Assembly (NCBI GenBank): GCA_024277095.1
Contig: JAJRVX010000320.1
Coordinates: 1-12,559 of the forward strand
DNA: 12,559 nt
Direction of reading: 5' to 3'
Origin: DUEN01 sp024277095
GTDB taxonomy: Bacteria > Chloroflexota > Anaerolineae > DUEN01
Translations under genes and position numbers: made by a program
Shown: positions 7,368 through 12,559 of the stretch, piece by piece
Numbering within the stretch: position 1 is the first letter of the stretch
How the letters are laid out: every line of letters starts with the position of its first letter
Notes under the pieces: generated by a model
What the model saw: only the letters and a program-made list of their open reading frames with translations
What the model was told of the DNA's origin: nothing
Database searches by the model: none

Positions 7368-8015
7368 TTAGAGGATCCGCTCCAGGTATTTGTTCAGGAC
7401 CTCCGGCGTCAGCATGCCGACCCACCGTGCGGAGATGATGCCGTCCCGGCCGATGAAGATGCTGCTGGGCAGGTTGCGCACCTGGTACTGGTCGGACACG
7501 CGCCCCTCTGGATCCAGGACGATGGGGAACGGGATCCCGAACTCCTCCGCAAAGGCCTGGGCCCGGGAGGCCGGCTCCTCGATATTCACGGCCAGGATGA
7601 TCAGCCCCTCGCCCTGGTGCGCCTGGTATGCCTCAATCAGGTCCGGCATCTCCCGGCGGCAGGGTGGGCACCAGGTAGCCCAGAAGTTGATCAGCACCGG
7701 CCGGCCCCGTAGCTCACTCAGGCGCATCCGGCGCCCGTCGGCGTAGACGATCTCGAAGTCCGGCGCCGGTTGTCCTGCCACCGGCGAGCCCGCTCCGGAC
7801 AGCGGGCGCCCCTCGGCCAGGCCCTCGATCGCCGCGTCCGCCTGCGTTGGTGTGGCCCTGGAGTGCAGCCATTGCGCTCCCACGGCGATGGTCAGCGCGA
7901 GCAGCAATCCGACGGCGATGATGGCCCATAGCCGTGTGGCGTTGGCGTCCGATGAGGGCCGATGGCCCCGCTTGGTTTGAGAGGACGATCGATGCGCCCG
8001 AGTGGACGAGCTCAT
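7368..8015 (-). CDS. TlpA/ResA-like membrane-anchored thiol-disulfide oxidoreductase
   Basis: The 215-residue protein has a basic N-terminus, one membrane anchor at about 29-50 and an extracytoplasmic thioredoxin-like domain of the AhpC/TSA-Redoxin type. The active site is C116-P-P-C119 in FWATWCPPCRREMPDL, and the cis-proline is P183 in NLPSSIFIG. Family members (ResA, TlpA, CcmG) reduce disulfides outside the cytoplasm, often in apocytochrome c maturation or metal-site assembly, and receive electrons from CcdA. The ccdA-like gene ends nine bases upstream, which supports that pairing. The ATG at 8015 has a purine-rich GAGGTGGAG stretch before it. No haem-lyase or cytochrome gene is in view, so the substrate cannot be named. 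Confidence 0.92.
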   Translation of the reverse strand: MSSSTRAHRSSSQTKRGHRPSSDANATRLWAIIAVGLLLALTIAVGAQWLHSRATPTQADAAIEGLAEGRPLSGAGSPVAGQPAPDFEIVYADGRRMRLSELRGRPVLINFWATWCPPCRREMPDLIEAYQAHQGEGLIILAVNIEEPASRAQAFAEEFGIPFPIVLDPEGRVSDQYQVRNLPSSIFIGRDGIISARWVGMLTPEVLNKYLERIL

Positions 8016-8024
8016 GGCTCCACC

Positions 8025-8894
8025 TCACCTCTGCGCTGTGGATGGGGCGGCCTTTTGGGGGACGCGGGTGGCCTCCGTGGATCCGGCCAGCGATGCCCCG
8101 CTCAGATAGCCGATGTAGCCGGGGATCAGGGGGAGCACGCAGGGGGAGAAGAAGGAAAGCAGCCCGGCCAGGAAGGCCAGCGGGATGGAGATGCCGGCTC
8201 CCGTCTCAAACTGGGCCTCGACGGACACCAGCCCCTGCCCGAACATCCCCAGGAAGCTGTTGGAGAGCATGCGCAGTTGGTCGGTGAACAGGAGCCAGCC
8301 TACGAGGATCAGGAACAGGCCGCTGATCCAGGAGACGATCCTAGCGTGTCGATTCAGCCGGCGAAGCAGCGGCGTCACCGTGCTGAACGCCGCTCCCGTG
8401 ATGAGGAAGGGGATACCCAGCCCGAGGGTGTATACGGCCAGGAGCAGGGTGCCCTGGGCGACCGTCTGCTGTTGCGACGCCAGCAGCAGGATGGCGGCCA
8501 GGATAGGGCCCACGCACGGGACCCACCCGGCGGAGAAGAAGATCCCCGTCAGGAAGGAGGGGAGGTAGCCTCGCCGGGTGACCCGCATCTGCGCCCGACG
8601 CTCCGTGTAGAGCAGTGAGGTGAAGAAGTCCAGCACGCTCACCAGTGTCCGGCTCCAGGCCTGCTGCTGCCAGTCGGGCCGACGGCGGATTCGATCGCTC
8701 AGCCAGCCGAAGGCTCCCATCGTCACCAGCCCGAAGACGATCAGAACCACCCCGCCGATCTGCTGGATCAAGGGGAGGAACCCGTACAGGATGTACCCCA
8801 CCAGCCCGACGGAGGCCCCCAGTAGTGTGAAGACCAGCCCGAACCCGGCCACGAACGCCACGGCGTGCAGAAATGTGCTGTTCTGGCGCAACAT
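8025..8894 (-). CDS. ccdA: CcdA-type thiol-disulfide transporter with circularly permuted helices
   Basis: CcdA carries reducing equivalents from cytoplasmic thioredoxin across the membrane to ResA/TlpA-like proteins. All parts of the family are present, but the order is shifted. Canonical helix 2 (about 8-36) comes first, followed by helices 3 (42-65), 4 with GWVPCVGP (C127), 5 (146-171) and 6 (186-204). Canonical helix 1, FLAGLLSFFSPCVLPLIPGYIGYLSG with C252, is at the C-terminus (236-266). C127 and C252 are the only cysteines. Basic loops (66-110, 177-185, the C-terminal tail) fall on the cytoplasmic side in the permuted topology. The ATG at 8894 has GGGAGAGGG upstream; a GTG at 8915 in the same frame lacks a ribosome binding site. 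The gene starts 34 bp after nagA and precedes tlpA. Family firm; permutation read directly from the sequence. Confidence 0.88.
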   Translation of the reverse strand: MLRQNSTFLHAVAFVAGFGLVFTLLGASVGLVGYILYGFLPLIQQIGGVVLIVFGLVTMGAFGWLSDRIRRRPDWQQQAWSRTLVSVLDFFTSLLYTERRAQMRVTRRGYLPSFLTGIFFSAGWVPCVGPILAAILLLASQQQTVAQGTLLLAVYTLGLGIPFLITGAAFSTVTPLLRRLNRHARIVSWISGLFLILVGWLLFTDQLRMLSNSFLGMFGQGLVSVEAQFETGAGISIPLAFLAGLLSFFSPCVLPLIPGYIGYLSGASLAGSTEATRVPQKAAPSTAQR

Positions 8895-8928
8895 ATCCTC
8901 GATTCCCTCTCCCACGGGGTAGCCGGCG

Positions 8929-10089
8929 TCAGGCCCCGTCGGCCCGGTAGACGATCCGGCCGCCCACCCAGGTTTGCCAGATCTGACCGTCCGGCTCCAT
9001 CACGGCGATGTCGGCGGCGTGGCCGGGGGCCAACTTCCCCAGCCGATCGTCGAGGCCAAGCGAGCGGGCGGGCGTTCGCGTGGCGGCCGTCAGCGCTTCG
9101 GCGAAGGGCACGCCCACCTGCTCCACCATCGTTATGATGTTCTGATTGAGCAGCGTGACCGCCCCGGCCAGCGTTCCGTCCTCCAGGCGGGAGGTGTGCC
9201 CATCCAGGATCAGGCGATATCCCTCCCATGTGTGCTCGCCGGGCGGCATCCCGGCATACGGGATGGCGTCGCTGATCAGCGCCGTTCGATCTGGCCCCTT
9301 CAGCTTCCATAGCAGGGCCATCGCCCCGGGATGAACATGGTGTCCGTCGGCGATGAGCTGAGCGATGATCTGATCGTACAGCAGCACGGCGCCCAGCGTG
9401 CCGGGCTGGCGATGGTGGAAGCCCCGCATGGCGTTGAACGCGTGGGTGGCGTGGGACAGGCCCAGGTCTTTCACCCAGCTCGAGACCTGCTCGAAGGTCG
9501 CGTCGGAGTGGCCGATGACCGGGAGCACGTTGCGCTCTCGCAGGCGGGGGATGAGCGTCTCCGCGTCCCCTTCCTCCGGGGCGAAGGTGATCATGTTGAT
9601 GTGCCCACGGGCGGCCTCCTGCAAGCGCAGGAACTCACCCCATGTCAGGGGGCGCTGGAGATCGGCCCGGGCCATGCCGGGGCGCTTGGGGGAGAGGTGG
9701 GGCCCCTCCAGATGGATGCCCAAGATGCGGGCGCCGTTCGGCCGTCGCTCGATGGCATCGGCCATCTCCCCCAGCGTCTTCATCACGTGCTCGATAGGGG
9801 CGGTGATGGTGGTGGCGCAGAAGGCGGTCACGCCGAAGCGGGGCAGTGCTTCGGCGACCTCGGCCACCTCGGCTCCCATGCAGTTGTGGCCCAAGACGCC
9901 GTGGATATGGATATCGATCAGGCCGGGGGTGACCCGGCGCCCGCCTGCGTCGATGATCTCTGCATCTGACGGGATCGGGATCTCCTGTGCCGATCCCACG
10001 GCCGCGATGCGGTCGCCGTCGATCAGCACGACGCCGTCGCCTTCGACGGGATCGGGGGTGAACACTTGTCCGTTTACGAGCGCTTTCAT
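8929..10089 (-). CDS. nagA: N-acetylglucosamine-6-phosphate deacetylase
   Basis: NagA removes the acetyl group from GlcNAc-6-phosphate, feeding amino sugars from peptidoglycan or chitin into central metabolism. The 386-residue amidohydrolase has H61-x-H63 in DIHIHG, E128 in GIHLEGPHLS, H194 in IGHSDAT, H216 in THAFNAM and D274 in ALISDA. These correspond to the metal ligands and catalytic aspartate known in the family. The ATG at 10089 (MKALVNGQVF) is preceded by AGAGGA nine bases upstream. An in-frame extension to 10278 would run through the VOC stop region and has no family similarity. No nagB, kinase or transporter is adjacent. A LacI-type operator lies 72 bp upstream. The thiol-redox genes follow after a short gap, and may be co-transcribed without shared function. 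Confidence 0.94.
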   Translation of the reverse strand: MKALVNGQVFTPDPVEGDGVVLIDGDRIAAVGSAQEIPIPSDAEIIDAGGRRVTPGLIDIHIHGVLGHNCMGAEVAEVAEALPRFGVTAFCATTITAPIEHVMKTLGEMADAIERRPNGARILGIHLEGPHLSPKRPGMARADLQRPLTWGEFLRLQEAARGHINMITFAPEEGDAETLIPRLRERNVLPVIGHSDATFEQVSSWVKDLGLSHATHAFNAMRGFHHRQPGTLGAVLLYDQIIAQLIADGHHVHPGAMALLWKLKGPDRTALISDAIPYAGMPPGEHTWEGYRLILDGHTSRLEDGTLAGAVTLLNQNIITMVEQVGVPFAEALTAATRTPARSLGLDDRLGKLAPGHAADIAVMEPDGQIWQTWVGGRIVYRADGA

Positions 10090-10160
10090 GCTGCTGATCC
10101 TCTTATCCTTTTGTGTGCGCTGGCGGTGTGATCCGGCCTTACCTTTAGATGGGCCGGGGA

Positions 10161-10174
10161 TGGAAACGGTTACA
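10161..10174 (-). promoter_or_regulatory. LacI-family operator-like site upstream of nagA
   Basis: The minus strand reads TGTAACCGTTTCCA. This fits the pattern TGNAANCGNTTNCA, a near-palindrome centred on CG that is typical of LacI/CcpA-family operators. It lies between the VOC stop and the nagA start. No clear -10/-35 pair could be assigned beside it, and no LacI-family gene is in the window. Confidence 0.5.
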
Positions 10175-10219
10175 CGTGCTGCGAGGCCGGGGGCGGGCTC
10201 CCTTCTGTCCGGGAGGCGG

Positions 10220-10672
10220 TTAACGGTCGTGTTCCAGCAGTTCGAGCATGACGCCCAGCTGGGAGGTGGTGTCCACATAGGCGTATCGGCCCCCGGTGAA
10301 TTCTCCTCGTTGCACCAGGGGCATGCCCTTGCTTTCCAGGAGATCCAGCACCTCGTCCATGCCCTCTACATGGAACGCGATGTGGTGTACTCCCTCGCCG
10401 TGGGTATCGAGGAATTCCTGCCAGACGCTGGGGCCGTCGACGGGCTCGATCAGCTCCAGGGCGATGGGGCCCATCTGAAAGAATGCCAGCTTGGCCCGGC
10501 CCTGAGTGGGCTGTCCACGATAGCGGATATGCGTCTTCTCCTCGGGATCGGTGATGCGGATCTGGGGCATCTCCATACCGAACAGATCCGCGTAACGGCG
10601 AGCCGTCCGTTCGATGTCCTTGACGATGATCGCCACCTGTCGGATGGCATTCGTTCCCAGCGTGTCCCGCAT
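10220..10672 (-). CDS. VOC-family (glyoxalase/methylmalonyl-CoA epimerase-like) protein
   Basis: The 150-residue protein has the two beta-alpha-beta-beta-beta modules of the vicinal oxygen chelate fold (QVAIIVKDIERTARRYADLFGM at 12-33; GVHHIAFHVEGMDEVLDLLESKG in the second half) and ends with GVMLELLEHD. It most resembles methylmalonyl-CoA epimerase and related lyases. Metal-ligand candidates are Q12, the HH pair in GVHHIAF and the Glu in MLELLE. The first ligand position is usually His in epimerases and is Gln here, so the reaction is uncertain. The ATG at 10672 has GGAGGAG at an ideal distance. The longer in-frame reading to 10777 would include the promoter and is rejected. It is the first gene of the minus-strand run; nagA follows after 130 bp. 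Confidence 0.82.
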   Translation of the reverse strand: MRDTLGTNAIRQVAIIVKDIERTARRYADLFGMEMPQIRITDPEEKTHIRYRGQPTQGRAKLAFFQMGPIALELIEPVDGPSVWQEFLDTHGEGVHHIAFHVEGMDEVLDLLESKGMPLVQRGEFTGGRYAYVDTTSQLGVMLELLEHDR

Positions 10673-10715
10673 GATCTCCTCCGTGGATATTGGGGTACGC
10701 TCTGCGTCGGTGGCA

Positions 10716-10744
10716 AGTGTATCACTCTCATATGGGATCGTCAA
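10716..10744 (-). promoter_or_regulatory. Promoter of the VOC gene
   Basis: The minus strand reads TTGACG (10739-10744), a 17-nt spacer and TACACT (10716-10721). Transcription would start near 10708, about 36 nt before the ATG at 10672. This fixes the start choice for the VOC gene. Confidence 0.7.
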
Positions 10745-10764
10745 CCGGATAAGCGGGATAGGGG

Positions 10765-11052
10765 CAGGGCTTTTCAAAGTCAGTGGTGGAAACCGGGTGG
10801 GTAGAACACCCCGCGTGTTGCCCGACGCAAGTCATTCCCCTGATCGTCAACCGAGGGAAAACGGCCCTCATCCCCCAAACCCCCTTCTCCCGGGCCCGGG
10901 AGAAGGGGGCTCAACAGTGGGTGGTGGGGTACGTCTGGCCACGTCGTGTGCTGGGGGAAACCGAGAAGATGCGTATACAGACACGACACCTTGCCTCGTC
11001 CCTGCAGGCGCCATGTATGCCAGTATGGACGTTGGACTTTGAAAAGGCCCTG
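10765..11052. repeat. 288-bp gene-free segment bounded by inverted repeats
   Basis: CAGGGCTTTTCAAAGTC (10765-10781) is repeated in inverted orientation at 11035-11052 with one extra base in the stem. The interval has no credible gene and holds a perfect palindrome. Terminal inverted repeats around a short non-coding stretch suggest a small non-autonomous mobile element (MITE-like) or a decayed insertion, but no target-site duplication was seen at the ends. Confidence 0.4.
10880..10909. repeat. Perfect 30-bp palindrome (REP-like)
   Basis: CCCCCTTCTCCCGGG (10880-10894) is followed directly by its exact complement (10895-10909). The C-rich lead-in CTCATCCCCCAAA resembles dispersed repeats found between genes in many bacterial genomes. 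Copy number in this genome cannot be judged from one window. Confidence 0.6.
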
Positions 11053-11105
11053 TTGAACCTCCGTCGTCGGTAGTGCATCTTTTTCGGTGGAAATACAGCG
11101 GGAGC

Positions 11106-11250
11106 TTTGAGGGGCGCAGTCCCTCAAAAGAGACTCCCCGGTTTCCGCCCCTCACCTGCCTTGCCCGGCCTTGCCCACCCGGATCAGGCCGGGAAAGGAC
11201 AGGTGCAAAGCGGAAAAAGAGGATGTTTTGGCGGAGGGAGGCCCCTCCGC
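11106..11250. repeat. Cluster of three hairpins, probable dispersed non-coding element
   Basis: Three inverted repeats follow one another. TTTGAGGG (11106-11113) pairs with CCCTCAAA (11121-11128). A long imperfect stem runs from 11142 to 11216, in paired blocks TTTCCGC/GCGGAAA, CACCTG/CAGGTG, CCTT/AAGG and CCCGGCCT/AGGCCGGG around a 14-nt loop, about 25 bp in all. GCGGAGG (11231-11237) pairs with CCTCCGC (11244-11250). There is no convincing reading frame. The rest of the gap between 11053 and 11310 holds nothing else recognisable. Confidence 0.45.
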
Positions 11251-11310
11251 ACCTCCCCTGTGGGCTTGCGATGGGCCTTGCTTGGATACACTACCGCCTC
11301 CATCGTCCGC

Positions 11311-11338
11311 TTGACAGGTAAGGCGGTTCAACTAAAAT
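11311..11338 (+). promoter_or_regulatory. Predicted CRISPR leader promoter
   Basis: A perfect TTGACA (11311-11316), a 16-nt spacer and TAAAAT (11333-11338) read rightward into the CRISPR array. Transcription would start near 11345, about 200 nt before the first repeat. No gene lies between the promoter and the array. Confidence 0.6.
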
Positions 11339-11375
11339 AGGGGAGGAGATGATGATCCCTCATGGTGGGTGGTCG

Positions 11376-11419
11376 TTCGCAAATCCCCCGGGTTTTTGAG
11401 ACAAAAAGGGGTTTGCGAA
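11376..11419 (+). other. Long hairpin inside the CRISPR leader
   Basis: TTCGCAAA (11376-11383) pairs with TTTGCGAA (11412-11419), CCCC (11385-11388) with GGGG (11408-11411), and TTTTTG (11393-11398) with CAAAAA (11402-11407) around an AGA loop. That is 18 bp with bulges only on the left arm. It would lie about 30 nt into the leader transcript. Confidence 0.55.
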
Positions 11420-11478
11420 GAATCGGGTTCCACCGGTCTGCACCTTAACATACATGGCGTGATCAAAACGCTCGTAGA

Positions 11479-11497
11479 GGCTCGGAGAGCCGTTTTT
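11479..11497 (+). terminator. Small terminator-like hairpin in the CRISPR leader
   Basis: GGCTC (11479-11483) and GAGCC (11487-11491) close a GGA loop and are followed by GTTTTT (11492-11497). The stem is only 5 bp and the T-run is short, so it would be a weak or conditional terminator 52 nt before the first repeat. It may be chance. Confidence 0.3.
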
Positions 11498-11548
11498 CTG
11501 AAGGGAAGGGACAATTTTCGTGCCCAGACGTGTTGCGAAGACAGGGGG

Positions 11549-12559
11549 GTTTCAACCCCACCCGATCCGCACGAGGATACTGAAAGTCCTTGTCATAGTA
11601 GTTTTCCTTCAGCCACGTCCGCAGTTTCAACCCCACCCGATCCGCACGAGGATACTGAAAGTCCTGCGCCACGTCTGCGGGCAGTGCTTGTTCAGCCGGT
11701 TTCAACCCCACCCGATCCGCACGAGGATACTGAAAGGGATCAGGTCCTCCCGGCCGCGCTCCCGCCATCGAGTTTCAACCCCACCCGATCCGCACGAGGA
11801 TACTGAAAGTCACCCCGCCCGGCTTCAAGGCGTCCAGCGTGAGCCGTTTCAACCCCACCCGATCCGCACGAGGATACTGAAAGAACTCATAGCGCGTGTC
11901 ACCCAAAAAGCCCTGTTCTGGTTTCAACCCCACCAGATCCGCACGAGGATACTGAAAGGTACCAAACGTAGTACATCAGTGCATCAGTAACCCACGTTTC
12001 AACCCCACCCGATCCGCACGAGGATACTGAAAGCTAAGCCAGAGCTATGTTATCCGGGCTCCTGACACGGTGTTTCAACCCCACCCGATCCGCACGAGGA
12101 TACTGAAAGTCGCCTCATCGCCGCAGACCGCCACATTTCGTCCGGCCGGTTTCAACCCCACCCGATCCGCACGAGGATACTGAAAGGATGAACAGGGGGG
12201 AAGTAAGCGCAGTCTCGAGTTGGTTTCAACCCCACCCGATCCGCACGAGGATACTGAAAGCTCAGCCAGATCGTGGCCGTAGTCGTGTCATTCGCAGTTT
12301 CAACCCCACCCGATCCGCACGAGGATACTGAAAGGTCACCAAGCACAAGCACTCTCAGAACGTCACCAGGCGTTTCAACCCCACCCGATCCGCACGAGGA
12401 TACTGAAAGCATGATCCTGCTGGTGTTGTTTGCGGCCGGAGATGCCATGTTTCAACCCCACCCGATCCGCACGAGGATACTGAAAGGCAGGCGACCTACG
12501 CCGTCGCAGGTAGGACACGCCGTTTCAACCCCACCCGATCCGCACGAGGATACTGAAAG
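11549..12559 (+). CRISPR. CRISPR array, 14 repeats and 13 spacers, continuing to the window edge
   Basis: The repeat is 38 nt, beginning GTTTCAACCCCACCCG and ending GAGGATACTGAAAG. Copies start at 11549, 11624, 11699, 11772, 11846, 11921, 11996, 12072, 12149, 12223, 12297, 12372, 12449 and 12522; the last ends on the final base of the window, so the array may continue. Spacers are 37, 37, 35, 36, 37, 37, 38, 39, 36, 36, 37, 39 and 35 nt. All repeats are identical except the sixth, where C15 is A (11935). Within the repeat, ATCC (17-20) pairs with GGAT (27-30), leaving exactly eight bases, ACTGAAAG, as the likely Cas6-generated 5' handle. This supports rightward transcription. Lengths and handle suggest a type I or type III system. 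No cas gene is in view, and no spacer obviously matches this window. Confidence 0.98.

Larger units (their letters stand above)
11340..11548 (+). other. Probable CRISPR leader
   Basis: This non-coding stretch lies between the predicted promoter and the first repeat. It is richer in A and T than the flanking genes. It carries a long hairpin, a short terminator-like hairpin and two direct copies of TTGCGAAGA (11413-11421 and 11533-11541), the second ending seven bases before the first repeat. Placing the leader on this side rests on the promoter and on the repeat's internal stem and 3' handle. Confidence 0.55.

Noticed and set aside
8913..8915. GTG as the ccdA start
   Set aside because: No ribosome binding site precedes it, whereas the ATG at 8894 has GGGAGAGGG upstream; the seven extra residues do not change the permutation.
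8929..10089. nagA and the thiol-redox genes as one functional pathway
   Set aside because: They may share a transcript, but no known link joins amino-sugar deacetylation to disulfide transfer.
10090..10278. N-terminal extension of nagA to 10278
   Set aside because: It overlaps the VOC coding end and the operator-like site and lacks similarity to the family; the ATG at 10089 gives the usual NagA start.
10783..11155. Several reading frames of 90-140 residues across the gap before the CRISPR
   Set aside because: They run through palindromes and hairpins on both strands, lack ribosome binding sites and show no family motif.
11369..11990. Open reading frames of 145 and 156 residues with repeated HPIRTRILK or PPDPHEDTES motifs
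   Set aside because: They are translations of the CRISPR repeat; the periodicity is that of the array, not of a repeat protein.

Overview
This GC-rich window reads as bacterial chromosome. The gene set (a DUF2085 membrane protein, a CcdA/TlpA thiol-redox cluster, an orphan OmpR-type regulator, a GH127 enzyme) and the 38-nt CRISPR repeat resemble what is seen in Chloroflexota, possibly a thermophilic lineage. That placement is impression-level inference, since no rRNA or marker alignment could be run.

Layout, left to right. Positions 14-2638 (-) hold mutS. It is divergent from a GH127-type glycosidase at 2959-4845 (+), and the gap between them carries both promoters and a hairpin-rich 5' UTR. 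Positions 4846-5249 are a gene-free stretch ending in a near-consensus promoter for an orphan winged-helix response regulator (5250-5900, +) with a degenerate receiver. A strong convergent terminator separates it from rpsT (6035-6316, -), which has its own promoter and a GTG start.

A tightly packed minus-strand run follows: ccdA, tlpA/resA-like, a small glutaredoxin-like protein and DUF2085 (8894 down to 6462), preceded by nagA (8929-10089) and a VOC-family protein (10220-10672, own promoter). A LacI-family-type operator lies upstream of nagA. The ccdA-tlpA-glutaredoxin genes form a plausible electron path carrying reducing equivalents across the membrane.

The most surprising gene is ccdA. 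The helix carrying the SPCVLP cysteine motif, normally the first, is the last helix here. This looks like a circularly permuted CcdA that keeps a sensible topology.

From about 10745 to 11548 there is no gene. The stretch holds inverted repeats, a perfect 30-bp palindrome and a cluster of hairpins, then a promoter and leader of a CRISPR array. The array (11549-12559) has 14 repeats and 13 spacers and runs to the window edge. No cas gene is present. The leader carries a long hairpin, a small terminator-like hairpin and a repeated TTGCGAAGA motif, an unusual set between a CRISPR promoter and its first repeat.
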